Shown here in pieces: positions 18,690-27,301 of a DNA stretch of 62,447 nucleotides. Under the pieces are notes generated by a model. The model worked only from the letters and a program-made list of their open reading frames with translations. It had not been told where the DNA came from and made no database searches. The translations under genes and the position numbers were made by a program. Numbering within the stretch: the first letter of the stretch is position 1; each line of letters opens with the position of its first letter. This DNA comes from Actinomycetota bacterium (GTDB lineage Bacteria; Actinomycetota; Thermoleophilia; Solirubrobacterales; 70-9), in contig JAFDWG010000318.1 in assembly GCA_018268605.1 (NCBI GenBank), forward strand, positions 1 through 62,447, written 5' to 3'.

Positions 18690-19376
18690 GTGGCACTCGA
18701 TCCTGCCGACGCTGCTGAGTACCCGCCGGAGCTGTCGCGCCTGCCCCCCGGTCGGCACGGGCTGCCCCGCGACTTCGTCGTGCACAACCAGCGTGAGCGG
18801 CTGATCGCCGGGCTCGCCGAGGCGGTCGCCGAAAAAGGCTACGGCGGCACCACGATCGCCGACATCACCCGCCACGCGGCGGTCTCCAGGCGCACCTTCT
18901 ACGAGCACTTCGAGGGCAAGGACGAGTGCTTCGTCGCTGCCTTCGACACGGTCACCGCACAGCTGCGCGAGGCCATCGCCGAGGCCTATGAGGCCGAGGA
19001 CGAGTGGCCGCTGGCGCTCCGCGCCGGGATCGAGGCGATGCTCTCCTTCCTCGCCGCCGAGCCGAACCTGGCGCGCCTGGCCATGGTCGAGGCTCTGGTC
19101 GCCGGCCCGGTCGTGGTCGAGCGCTACGACGCGGCCGTGCAGACCTTCCTTCCCTACCTCGAGGCGGGCCGCGAAAAGGCACCCAAATCGGTGCTCAAGC
19201 ACCTCTCCGACTCGACCGAGGAAGCCCTCGTCGGCGGCATGGTGTCGGTCGTCTCCCGTCGCATCGTCGCCGGGCAGGCCGAGGAGCTCGAGTCGCTGCT
19301 CCCCGACCTCACCGAGTTCACCCTCACGCCGTTCATCGGCACCGAGAAAGCCGCCGCGCTCGCCGAGAGCAACTAG
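18690..19376 (+). CDS. TetR/AcrR family transcriptional regulator (second of a tandem pair)
   Basis: 228 residues, GTG start just after a palindrome. DNA-binding domain: LPRDFVVHNQRERLIAGLAEAV, then YGGTTIADITRHAAVSRRTFYEHFEGKDECFVA. The C-terminal domain parallels the upstream paralogue (LSFLAAEPNLARLAMVEAL, then ESLLPDLTEFTLTPFIG). Such pairs may form heterodimers or divide two ligands between them. It stops 15 bases before the convergent dnaE2 stop. Confidence 0.9.
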   Translation: MALDPADAAEYPPELSRLPPGRHGLPRDFVVHNQRERLIAGLAEAVAEKGYGGTTIADITRHAAVSRRTFYEHFEGKDECFVAAFDTVTAQLREAIAEAYEAEDEWPLALRAGIEAMLSFLAAEPNLARLAMVEALVAGPVVVERYDAAVQTFLPYLEAGREKAPKSVLKHLSDSTEEALVGGMVSVVSRRIVAGQAEELESLLPDLTEFTLTPFIGTEKAAALAESN

Positions 19377-19391
19377 CTTCGCCGCGCCTTC

Positions 19392-22300
19392 TCACCCCCT
19401 CCGGCCGAACATGTGCCCGCTGGGGGCGACGGCGCGGAGCTCGGCGACCGCGTGCTCGCGCACCTCGCGGACCGGCGGCCGCGGCTCGGGCCGGCGCCGC
19501 GCCAACTCGGTCCGCTCCAGCGCCTCGACCGAGGTGACGACGACGTTGGTGGTCCCCTCGCGGCGCTCCAGCTTCCCCTTCGCCCGCAGCAGTGGGGCGG
19601 CGCGGACGAGGGCGCGGTGGCGGTCGTAGACCGGAGGCGGCACGATCAGGTTGACGTTGCCGCGCTCGTCCTCGAGCAGCATGAAGACGATGCCCTTCGC
19701 AGTCTCCGGGCGCTGGCGGGCGACCACCATCCCGGCCACCTCGACGATCGCCCCGTCACGGGTCTTCGCCAGGTCCGAAGAGCGGAGGATCTTCGGGTCG
19801 AGCCCCGGCCGGAGCATCTCCAGCGGGTGGCGCCCCAAGGTGAGGCCGGTGCTCCGGTAGTCGGCGATCAGCTTGCCCCACTCGCCGAGCGGTTCCAACT
19901 CCGGCGGCTCCGGCGGCTCGATCGGCAGCGCCAGCTGGGTCGCCCCCCCGCCGCTCGTCCGTCCCGCCCCGGTCACCCCGACCCGCCAGAGCGCGCCGCG
20001 CCGCTCGCCGTCGCCATCGGCGGGGATGCCGTCGAGCGCCCCTGCCCAGGCCAGCTTTTCGAGGCTCGGCAGGCCCGCGCCCGAGCGCGAGGCCAGTTCG
20101 GCGATCCCGCGGTAAGACCCGCCGCGTTCGCGCTCGGCCGCCAGCGCCTCCATCTCCTCGGAGCGCACGCCCTTCACGTAGCCGAGGCCGATCCGCACCT
20201 GCAGGCCGCCGCGCAGCTCGGGGTCCTGGCGCGGGGACTCGACGTGGCAGAGGGCGCGGCTGACGTTCGCGTCCGGCGGCGCCACCCGGATCCCGCGCCG
20301 CTGCGCCTCGTGGACGAGCGAGTCGGGCGGGTAGAAGCCCATCGGCTGCTCGTTCAGCAGCGAGCAGAGGAACTCCGGCCCGCGGTGTACCCGTAGCCAG
20401 GCCGACTGATAGGCGAGCAGGCCGAAAGCCGCCGAGTGCGCCTTGGGGAAGCCGAAGCCGGAGAAGCCCTGGATCTGCTGCCAGACCCGCTCGGCGATCT
20501 CCGGCGCGACACCGCGCTCCGCCGCACCCAGGACGAAGTGCTCGTGGTGGGACTCGATCGCCTGCAGCGAGCGCTTCTTCGACATCGCCCGCCGCAGCCC
20601 CTCGGCCTCCGAGGAGGAGAAGCCCGCCAGCGCCATCGCCACCTCGATCACCTGCTCCTGGTAGACGATCGTCCCCAGCGTCTCCTCCAGCACCGGGCGC
20701 AGTAGCGGGTGCTCGTAGGGGATCTCGTAGGTCGGATCCTCGCGCAGCCGTTTGCGCCGCTCGATATAGGGGTGGATCGCGCCGCCCTGGATCGGCCCCG
20801 GACGAACCAGCGCCACCTGGACGGTGAGGTCGTCGAGGTTGCGCGGCCGGGTGCGCGGCAGCATCTGCATCTGGGCGCGGCTCTCGATCTGGAAGACGCC
20901 GGTGGTCTCGGCGGCCCGGATCGATTCGTAGGTCTGCTCGTCGTCGAGCGGGATGCGGGAGAGGTCGAGCGCCTCGCCGCGGCTGCGCCCCAGCTCCTCG
21001 ACCGTGCGCTCGACCGCGGAGAGCATCCCGAGGCCGAGCAGGTCGATCTTCAAAAAGCCCGCGTCGCCGCAGGAGTCCTTGTCCCACTGGACGATCTGGC
21101 GACCGGCCATCGCCGCGGGGACGACCGGGCAGACGTCGATCAGCGGCCGGGTCGAGATCACCATCCCGCCGGGATGCTGGGAGGGGTTGCGGGGGAGGCC
21201 CATGATCTCCTTCGACAGCTCGAGCAGCACGCGCCAGCGCGGCTCGGCCGCGCGCCGTTCCCCCAGCGCGGCGACGAGGTCGCGCTCGATCTCGGACGCC
21301 GTCTCGTGGAAGCCGACCGTCTTCGCCACCTTGTCGATCTCCGCCGGTGGCAGTCCCAGCACCTTGCCGAGGTCCCGCACCGCGCCCTTTGGCCGGTAGG
21401 TCGGGAAGGCGGCGACCAGCGCCGAGTGCTCGTGGCCGTAGCGCTCGTGGACGCGAGGGATGAGGACCTCACGGATGTCGCGCGGGAAGTCGAGGTCGAT
21501 GTCGGGCATCGAGGCGGTTTCGTCGTTCAGGAAGCGGCCGGAGAAGAGGTCGGCTTTGACCGGGTCGACGTGGGAGAGGCCGGTGAGGTAACAGACGATC
21601 GAGCTGACGCTGGAGCCGCGGCCGCGTCCGGGAGGGAGGACGGAGCGCGCCGAGTCGGGTCCCCGCACCTCGACCGCCACCTCGCGGGCGAGCTCCAGCA
21701 TGTCGCGGTGGAGGAGGAAGAAGCCGCTGAGGTTCAGCCCGCGGATCGTCGCCAGCTCCTGACGCAGCCGCGTCTCGGCCTCGCCGCGCCGTGGGTCGCC
21801 CGCATAGCGCTCGTCCATCATGTGGGCGCAGACGCGGGCGAGCTCCCCGTCGGCCGCCCCGTCCTCGGAGCCGGGGTAGCGGTAGCCGAGGTCCTCGGTG
21901 AGGTCGAAGGCGAGGCGCTCGGCGAGGCGGACGGTCTCGGCGACGGCATCCGGGTCCTCGGCGAAGCGGGATGCCATCGCGGCGGGGGAGGCGAGCGCGG
22001 CGGTCGAGTTCCCGCGCCGTCGTGGCTCCGAGGACTCGAGCGTCTCGCCCAGGCCGATCGCGACCAGCGCGTCCTGGAGGTGGGAGCGCGTGCGGACGTG
22101 CGCGTGGACGTTGCCGGTGGCCACGGTGGGGACGTCGAGGCGCTCGGCGAGCAGGCGGAGCCAGCGATTGCGCGCCCGGTCGCGCCGCCAGTAGGGACGC
22201 TGCAGCTCGACCCGGAAGCGGTCGCGGCCGAAGGCGGTGAGAAGCCTGCGCCCGAGCGCCTCGCCCGTCGCCGTGTCGCCGCGCTCGAAGGCCCCCGCGA

Positions 22301-22757
22301 GCGCCCCGTCCCGCGCGCACCCCGACAGGCAGACGAGCCCCTCGGCGTGCCGCTCGACTTCCTCGAGCGTCGTCCAGGCCGGTTGCGCCGTGCGCGCCGT
22401 GTTGTCCCGCGTATGCGAGTGCGCCGCCGTCAGCAACCGGCACAAGTTCCGATACCCGTGCGAGTCCTCCACCAGCAAGGTCAGATGTTGACGGGCCGAA
22501 AACCCGTCAGATAGTCCGGTTTTCGGCCCGTCAACATTGAGGGTGAGCTCGGCGCCGGTGATGGGGCGGAGGCCGAGGCCCTTGGCGCAGTGGGCGAACT
22601 CCATCGAGCCCCAGAGGCCGTCGTGGTCGGTCAGCGCCAGCGCCGGGTAGTCGAGCGCGGCGGCGGCGCCTGCCAGCTCCAGCGGGGTCGAGGCGCCGTC
22701 GAGGAAGGAGAACGCCGAGTGGGCGTGCAGCTCGATGTAGGGAGGGGGGCTCGCCAT
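19392..22757 (-). CDS. dnaE2: error-prone DNA polymerase III alpha subunit, DnaE2 type
   Basis: 1121 residues. Polymerase of SOS mutagenesis that, with ImuB, carries out translesion synthesis. PHP domain (about 5-290: YIELHAHSAFSFLDG, ALTDHDGLWGSMEF), C-family palm with SMPDIDLDFPRDIREVLI holding the catalytic Asp pair, FLKIDLLGLGMLSAVERTV, SGFGFPKAHSAAFGLLAYQSAWL, helix-hairpin-helix region and a C-terminal OB-like domain (GIVFMLLEDERGNVNLIV). It lacks the long C-terminal tail of replicative DnaE1. A palindromic insertion lies in the PHP region. Third gene of the imuB operon, 13 bases after DUF6504. Regulation is inferred from the SOS box before imuB. Confidence 0.93.
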   Translation of the reverse strand: MASPPPYIELHAHSAFSFLDGASTPLELAGAAAALDYPALALTDHDGLWGSMEFAHCAKGLGLRPITGAELTLNVDGPKTGLSDGFSARQHLTLLVEDSHGYRNLCRLLTAAHSHTRDNTARTAQPAWTTLEEVERHAEGLVCLSGCARDGALAGAFERGDTATGEALGRRLLTAFGRDRFRVELQRPYWRRDRARNRWLRLLAERLDVPTVATGNVHAHVRTRSHLQDALVAIGLGETLESSEPRRRGNSTAALASPAAMASRFAEDPDAVAETVRLAERLAFDLTEDLGYRYPGSEDGAADGELARVCAHMMDERYAGDPRRGEAETRLRQELATIRGLNLSGFFLLHRDMLELAREVAVEVRGPDSARSVLPPGRGRGSSVSSIVCYLTGLSHVDPVKADLFSGRFLNDETASMPDIDLDFPRDIREVLIPRVHERYGHEHSALVAAFPTYRPKGAVRDLGKVLGLPPAEIDKVAKTVGFHETASEIERDLVAALGERRAAEPRWRVLLELSKEIMGLPRNPSQHPGGMVISTRPLIDVCPVVPAAMAGRQIVQWDKDSCGDAGFLKIDLLGLGMLSAVERTVEELGRSRGEALDLSRIPLDDEQTYESIRAAETTGVFQIESRAQMQMLPRTRPRNLDDLTVQVALVRPGPIQGGAIHPYIERRKRLREDPTYEIPYEHPLLRPVLEETLGTIVYQEQVIEVAMALAGFSSSEAEGLRRAMSKKRSLQAIESHHEHFVLGAAERGVAPEIAERVWQQIQGFSGFGFPKAHSAAFGLLAYQSAWLRVHRGPEFLCSLLNEQPMGFYPPDSLVHEAQRRGIRVAPPDANVSRALCHVESPRQDPELRGGLQVRIGLGYVKGVRSEEMEALAAERERGGSYRGIAELASRSGAGLPSLEKLAWAGALDGIPADGDGERRGALWRVGVTGAGRTSGGGATQLALPIEPPEPPELEPLGEWGKLIADYRSTGLTLGRHPLEMLRPGLDPKILRSSDLAKTRDGAIVEVAGMVVARQRPETAKGIVFMLLEDERGNVNLIVPPPVYDRHRALVRAAPLLRAKGKLERREGTTNVVVTSVEALERTELARRRPEPRPPVREVREHAVAELRAVAPSGHMFGRRG
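22485..22537. repeat. perfect 20-bp-arm palindrome inserted in frame in dnaE2
   Basis: Arms 22485-22504 and 22518-22537 are perfect reverse complements separated by a 13-base loop. The 53 bases add about 16-18 residues (around NVDGPKTGLSDGFSARQ) between GAELTL and HLTLLVED, which are normally nearly adjacent in DnaE2 PHP domains. It resembles the coding palindromic elements of Rickettsia in form; no homology is claimed. Confidence 0.8.
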
Positions 22758-22770
22758 CGTCGTCGGTGCC

Positions 22771-23016
22771 TCAGGCCCGCTGCCGGTACCAGCGCCCGCT
22801 GCCCGGCTCGCGGAAGACGGTGAGCGCGCGGCCGTCGGCCATCGCCAGCTCGAAGTAGTGGCGGCGCAGCGGGCGGGGCGTCCACCAGCGGTCCTCGACC
22901 AGCCACTCCTCGCGCACCGCCTCGACCGCCGCCGCGGCGACCTCGCGCGGCGCCCCGTCGTCGCCGGCGCGCACCGCGACCGGCCGCGGCTCGTTCAGGC
23001 GTCGCGGCCCCGGCAT
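22771..23016 (-). CDS. DUF6504 small protein of the mutagenesis operon
   Basis: 81 residues; ATG 23016 overlaps the imuB TGA as TGATG, so translation is coupled. Contains the DUF6504 core: VREEWLVEDRWWTPRPLRRHYFELAMADGR, then TVFREPGSGRWYRQRA. In many actinobacteria this segment is found next to, or fused to the end of, ImuB-like proteins, which suggests a role as a contact module within the ImuB-DnaE2 complex (inference). No catalytic motif is seen. Followed 13 bases later by dnaE2. Confidence 0.85.
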   Translation of the reverse strand: MPGPRRLNEPRPVAVRAGDDGAPREVAAAAVEAVREEWLVEDRWWTPRPLRRHYFELAMADGRALTVFREPGSGRWYRQRA

Positions 23017-24104
23017 CAGAGCTCCGGGAAGGGGGTGAGGAGGTGGCGGCGCTCGGGCACTCGCGACGTCGCGTCGACGGGGAGGACACGCAGCAGGGCG
23101 TCGGCGCCCTGGGTCGCCCGCACCTCGCGGATCGCCGCGCCCAGCCGCCGTCGCCGCGGCTCGGCGCCGCCGACCTCCATCACCAGCTGATCGGCGGCCG
23201 CGGGCCCGAAGCCGAGGGCCCGCAGCCGCAGCGCTTCCGCCGGCCCCGGCAGGCCCTCCAGCCGCGGCACCAGCAGGCGGCGCAGCGCCGAGGCGGCGGC
23301 GGTGGGACGGCCGAGCCCCTGGTCGACGCTCCAGCTGCCGCCACCACACAGCCGCGCCCCGAGGCGCACGCCGAGCAGCGTCCGCCCCTTGCGTGCCGGC
23401 GCCGCCAGCAGTCGGTCGATCAGCAGGTGGAGCGCCCGGTCGAGTTGGCTTCCCGCGACCCCTTCGGGCAGTTCGATCTCGCAGACGAGATCCTCGTGCG
23501 GGACGCGCGGTCGCAACGGCTCCTCTTCGCCGCGGGCGATCCGCAGGGCGGTCAGGCCGAGCGGCCCGAAGCGGTCGGCGACCTGGTCGGGCGTCAGCCG
23601 CCGCAGCTCCCCGAGCGTCCGGATCCCCAGCCGCTCCAACGAGGCGACCAGCTCCGCCGCCCGCCGCGGCTCGTCCAGCCGGTCGACCAGCACCGCGGTC
23701 GGCAGCGGCCCGAGGAAGACGTCAAGGCGGTCGTCGGTGACGACCGCCTCACCTCGTTCGGCTGCGGCCCGTGCCGCGGTCCGCGTCGGCGCCACCCCGA
23801 TCAGCACCTCCGCCCCGACCGCGCGCCGCGCCGCCGCCGTCACCCCGGCCACCTCACCGCCGTGCAGGCCGCGCAGCCCGCCGACCGCGAAGAAGACCTC
23901 CCCGGCCGTCTCCGTCTCGACGCCTGCTCCGATCCCCTCCAGCGCCCGCGCCACCGTCTCGGTCATCTCCGCCGCCTCGACCGGATCCTCCACCCGGTCG
24001 ACCGGCGTCTCCGCAGAAGTTGCGCGCCCGGGCCGAAGCCCCCCGGAATGGCCCGGGCGCTCAGGAGTCGTCAGGCGGCAGTCGATGACGCAAGCGATCT
24101 CCAT
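23016..24104 (-). CDS. imuB: ImuB-like inactive Y-family DNA polymerase
   Basis: 362 residues from ATG 24104. Adapter of the SOS mutasome that brings DnaE2 to the beta clamp. The Y-family layout is visible: N-terminal MEIACVIDCRL, GEVFFAVGGLRGLHGG (palm region; the catalytic Asp-Glu pair is missing), the helix-hairpin-helix thumb LERLGIRTLGELRRLTPDQVADRFG, and the little-finger region. The segment between strand 1 and LRPG is about 40 residues shorter than usual, so the fingers are very small. A beta-clamp motif was not identified. ATG 24104 is chosen because it follows the SOS box by one base; an in-frame GTG at 24122 would place the box inside the gene. Confidence 0.87.
   Translation of the reverse strand: MEIACVIDCRLTTPERPGHSGGLRPGRATSAETPVDRVEDPVEAAEMTETVARALEGIGAGVETETAGEVFFAVGGLRGLHGGEVAGVTAAARRAVGAEVLIGVAPTRTAARAAAERGEAVVTDDRLDVFLGPLPTAVLVDRLDEPRRAAELVASLERLGIRTLGELRRLTPDQVADRFGPLGLTALRIARGEEEPLRPRVPHEDLVCEIELPEGVAGSQLDRALHLLIDRLLAAPARKGRTLLGVRLGARLCGGGSWSVDQGLGRPTAAASALRRLLVPRLEGLPGPAEALRLRALGFGPAAADQLVMEVGGAEPRRRRLGAAIREVRATQGADALLRVLPVDATSRVPERRHLLTPFPEL
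24024..24060. repeat. perfect 11-bp inverted repeat inside the 5' part of imuB
   Basis: GCGCCCGGGCC (24024-24034) and GGCCCGGGCGC (24050-24060) flank a 15-base loop and encode part of the shortened finger region of ImuB. It could attenuate the SOS transcript or mark the scar of a deletion or insertion. Confidence 0.5.
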
Positions 24105-24105
24105 A

Positions 24106-24119
24106 CGAACATATGTTCG
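24106..24119 (-). promoter_or_regulatory. LexA-binding SOS box overlapping the imuB promoter
   Basis: CGAACATATGTTCG is a perfect 14-base palindrome and an exact match to the Gram-positive/actinobacterial LexA site CGAAC-N4-GTTCG. One base separates it from the imuB ATG at 24104, so the transcript is likely leaderless or nearly so and LexA would cover the start. It should place imuB, DUF6504 and dnaE2 under SOS control. Confidence 0.9.
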
Positions 24120-24154
24120 CACCGATCGCGATGGCCGGCCTCAGACAAAGCGTC

Positions 24155-25018
24155 TCAGAACGAAAAGTTGCCGCTAGAGCCCAAGATTTCGCCCGCCAGG
24201 GACTCGCTCAGCTCCCACAATCGGCCGCGGGCGGCGGGGTCGTAGGCCTGGTCTTCGGCGCGGGCTTCGGTCTCGCGGTCGAAGAAGCGGCCGGTGACGT
24301 CGTCCAGGGAGGGGTCGGTGGCGAGGCGGACGGTGGAGTCGACGCCGCGGTCGAGGGAGTCGACGGAGGTGCCGCGCTCGTCGAGGACGATCTTGGTCGG
24401 CATGAAGGTGGCCGGGTGGATGGAGTTGACGGTGACGCCGGAGTCGGTGGGGAGGCGGTAGGCGAGCTCGTTGGCGAAGGAGATCTGGGCGAGCTTCGAC
24501 TGGGCGTAGGCGCGGCGGCCTTCGTAGAAGGAGCGTTCGAGCTGGGGATCGTCGAAGTCGAGCGAGGCTTGGCCGAGGGAGGCGATCATCACGACGCGGG
24601 CGGGGGCGGAGCTTTCGAGCAGGGGGACGAGGCGGGTGGTGAGGACGAAGCTCGCCAGGTAGTTGACCGCGAAGCGCAGCTCGAGGCCGTCCCTGCTCTC
24701 CTCGCGATCCGGCGAGTCGGGGAGGCCCGAGCCGATGCCGGCGTTGTTGATCAGCAGGTGGAGAGCGGGGAGGGCGGCGAGCTCGTCGGCGAGGGCCGCC
24801 ACCTCGGCCAGCGAGGCGAAGTCGGCCCGGTGGGTGCGGACCCGGTCGTTGCCGGTCGCGGCGACGATCTCTTCCTTTGCCGCGGCGAGCCGCTTGGCGT
24901 TGCGCCCGTGGATATGGAGGGTCACGCCCATCCCGGCCAGGCGCTCGGCGACCGCCCGGCCGAGCCCGTCGGTCGCCCCGGTGACCAGCGCGACGGTGTC
25001 CTCCGGTGAGCGGCTCAC
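24155..25018 (-). CDS. short-chain dehydrogenase/reductase
   Basis: 287 residues from GTG 25018, overlapping the stop of the upstream oxidoreductase (GTGA). Classical SDR: VALVTGATDGLGRAVAERL for NAD(P) binding, LHIHGRNAKRL, LLINNAGIGSG, catalytic Tyr-Lys in YAQSKLAQISFANEL, and VTVNSIHPATFMPT. Similar to retinol-dehydrogenase/protochlorophyllide-reductase-like SDRs. Substrate unknown. Probably expressed with the quinone-oxidoreductase gene. Confidence 0.9.
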   Translation of the reverse strand: MSRSPEDTVALVTGATDGLGRAVAERLAGMGVTLHIHGRNAKRLAAAKEEIVAATGNDRVRTHRADFASLAEVAALADELAALPALHLLINNAGIGSGLPDSPDREESRDGLELRFAVNYLASFVLTTRLVPLLESSAPARVVMIASLGQASLDFDDPQLERSFYEGRRAYAQSKLAQISFANELAYRLPTDSGVTVNSIHPATFMPTKIVLDERGTSVDSLDRGVDSTVRLATDPSLDDVTGRFFDRETEARAEDQAYDPAARGRLWELSESLAGEILGSSGNFSF

Positions 25019-25953
25019 GGGACCCTCAGGACGATCTTGCCCGCCCCGTGGCTCGCTTCCGCGTGACGGTGCGCGTCCGCCGCCTGCTCCAAGTCGAAGA
25101 CCTCGTCGACCTCGATCTGCAGCTTTCCCCGCTCGATCAGGTCGCAGAGCCCGGCCAGCCCGACGGGGTCGGGCTCGACCAGGATCCCGGTCGAGCGCTG
25201 CTTGCGCGCCGCGGCCAGCTCGTGCACCTTCGGGTCGACGCCGCTCGGGACCAGCACCATCGTCCCGCCCGGGCGCAGCACCGCGAGCGAGCGCTCGCCG
25301 TAGCTCCCGGTGAAGTCGACGATCGAGTCGAGGTCGGCACAACGGCGGTCGAAGTCGTCGTCGCGATAGTCGAGGACCTGCGCCGCTCCGAGGCCTTCGA
25401 GGAACTCGGCCTGCTCGCGCCGCGCCGTCGCGATCACCTTCGCCCCGCGCGCCGCGGCGATCTGCACGGCTAGGTGCCCGACCCCACCCGCGCCGCCGTG
25501 GATCAGGACGTCGTCGCCCTCCTGCACGCGGATCGTGTCGACGACGATCTGCCACGCGGTCAGCCCGGCCAGTGGCAGCGCGCCGGCCTCCTCGGTCGAC
25601 AGCGCGTGGGGCTTGTGCTCGAAGTGGCGGGAGGGCGCGCTCACGTACTCGGCGTAGGCGCCGGCTTCGCGCGGGAACCAGGGCATGCCGAACACCTCGT
25701 CGCCGACCGCGAAACGGGTGACACCGCCGCCGACCTTCGTCACCTCACCGCAGACGTCCCAGCCGACCGTCAGCGGGAAGCCGCCCATCGACGACGACGC
25801 TCCCTTGCCTTCGCGCGACTTGAAGTCGACGGGGTTGACCCCGGCGGCGCGGACGCGGACCTGGATCTCGGTCGGGATCGGCTCCGGCGCCTCGACCTCG
25901 GCGAGCCGCAGCACCTCCGGCCCTCCGAACTCGTGCTGGACGATCGCCTTCAC
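25015..25953 (-). CDS. NADPH:quinone-oxidoreductase-like zinc-independent MDR protein
   Basis: 312 residues from GTG 25953; longer in-frame extensions would cross the divergent MFS start. MDR superfamily: GroES-like N-terminal half (VKAIVQHEFGGPEVLRL, AAGVNPVDFKSREG, VGWDVCGEVTKVG), Rossmann half with IHGGAGGVGHLAVQIAAARG and ATARREQAEFLEGLGA. The structural-zinc cysteines of alcohol dehydrogenases are absent. Expected to reduce quinones or enals with NADPH. First gene of a two-gene unit with the SDR, 46 bases from a divergent exporter. Confidence 0.9.
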   Translation of the reverse strand: MKAIVQHEFGGPEVLRLAEVEAPEPIPTEIQVRVRAAGVNPVDFKSREGKGASSSMGGFPLTVGWDVCGEVTKVGGGVTRFAVGDEVFGMPWFPREAGAYAEYVSAPSRHFEHKPHALSTEEAGALPLAGLTAWQIVVDTIRVQEGDDVLIHGGAGGVGHLAVQIAAARGAKVIATARREQAEFLEGLGAAQVLDYRDDDFDRRCADLDSIVDFTGSYGERSLAVLRPGGTMVLVPSGVDPKVHELAAARKQRSTGILVEPDPVGLAGLCDLIERGKLQIEVDEVFDLEQAADAHRHAEASHGAGKIVLRVP

Positions 25954-25999
25954 CAGCCCGATCTTAGGCGGATCGTCCGGTTCGCTACGTTCGCTGCCC

Positions 26000-27301
26000 T
26001 TGAGGCGCTTATCCCGGATAGCGGTAGATGTCCAGCCCCTGCGCGAGTCGCGCGACTTCCGGCTGGTCACGCTCGGCGCGGTGATCACCGGGCTAGGGTC
26101 CCAGGCGGCGCTGGTCGCGCTGCCCTACCAGGTGTTCGTGCTCACCGGTTCGGCCTTCCTCACCGGGCTGATCGGCCTCGCCGAGCTGGGGCCGCTGATC
26201 GTCGCCTCGCTCTTCGGCGGCGCCTTCGCCGACCGCTTCGAACGCCGCCGCCTGCTGTTCCGCTGCCAGTACGCCCTGGTCGCGATCGCCGCCGCCCTCG
26301 CGGTGGCCACGGCGACCGGACCGCCCCCGGTCTGGATCCTCTTCGTCCTCGCCGGAGCGATGGCGGGCGCCTCGGCGATCGAGCGCGTCGTCGCCTCGGC
26401 GATCGTCCCGAAGACGGTCTCGCCGAAGATGCTCCCCTCGGCGATCTCACTCACCTACGGCCTCTACCAGCTGACGATGGTCGTCGGGCCCGCCCTTGGC
26501 GGCGTCCTGATCTCGCTCTTCGGCCTGACGATCCCCTACGCAGTCGACGCGGTCAGCTGCCTCGGGATGGCCGGCGCCGCGGCGATGATGTCGCGCCAGC
26601 CGCCCCCTGAGCAGGAAGCCCGCGAGCCGGTCCTCCGCTCGATCCGGTCCGGCATCGCCTACCTGCGCAAGCTGCCGGCGGTGACCGCGGGCTTCGTCAT
26701 CGACCTCTGCGCCATGACCTTCGGCATGCCCCGCGCCCTCTTTCCGGTCCTGGCCCTGACCGTCTACCACGCCGGCGCGGCCGGGACCGGCCTCCTCTAC
26801 GCCGCCGTCGCGGCGGGCTCGACGATTGCCGCCCTCACCACCGGCTGGATGCGCCACGCGCGCTTCCTCGGCCGCATCGTCCTCGTCTGTGTCGGCCTCT
26901 GGGGCATCTTCATCGCCGGCGCGGGCCTGGTCGACAACATCTGGCCGGCCGCCGCTCTCTTCGCCCTCGCCGGCGCCGCCGATTCGGTCAGCGCCGTCTG
27001 CCGCTCGACGATGATGCAGACGCTCACCCCGGACGCGATGCGCGGCCGCGTCTCCTCTGTCTTCAGCCTGGTGGTCGCCGGCGGCCCGCGCCTCGGTGAC
27101 GTCGAGTCGGGGACCGTCGCGGCGCTCACCACCCCCGCCTTCTCGGTCGTCTCCGGCGGCCTGGTCTGCCTCGCCTCGGTCGGCGTCGTCGCCCTCGCCT
27201 TCCCCCAGCTTGCCGCCTACGACTCGGCGAAGGTCGGGCGTGAGGGGGTTGAGCGGCAGAGTCTGGAGGACGAGGCACTGGAATCGAGCGAGTTGATCTG
27301 A
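26000..27301 (+). CDS. MFS transporter, enterobactin-exporter-like
   Basis: 433 residues if the TTG at 26000 is used; there is no in-frame ATG or GTG between it and PLRESRDFRLVTLG, the normal N-terminal motif of EntS-like MFS proteins. Twelve hydrophobic helices; ADRFERRRLLFRCQYAL is the loop 2-3 motif and RGRVSSVFSLVVAGGPRLGDVESG the conserved late motif. Probably exports a small molecule or drug. The stop codon directly abuts an intergenic repeat. Confidence 0.85.
   Translation: MRRLSRIAVDVQPLRESRDFRLVTLGAVITGLGSQAALVALPYQVFVLTGSAFLTGLIGLAELGPLIVASLFGGAFADRFERRRLLFRCQYALVAIAAALAVATATGPPPVWILFVLAGAMAGASAIERVVASAIVPKTVSPKMLPSAISLTYGLYQLTMVVGPALGGVLISLFGLTIPYAVDAVSCLGMAGAAAMMSRQPPPEQEAREPVLRSIRSGIAYLRKLPAVTAGFVIDLCAMTFGMPRALFPVLALTVYHAGAAGTGLLYAAVAAGSTIAALTTGWMRHARFLGRIVLVCVGLWGIFIAGAGLVDNIWPAAALFALAGAADSVSAVCRSTMMQTLTPDAMRGRVSSVFSLVVAGGPRLGDVESGTVAALTTPAFSVVSGGLVCLASVGVVALAFPQLAAYDSAKVGREGVERQSLEDEALESSELI

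Noticed and set aside
20709..22514. 601-codon open frame opposite dnaE2
   Set aside because: Shadow of dnaE2; no domain-like pattern.
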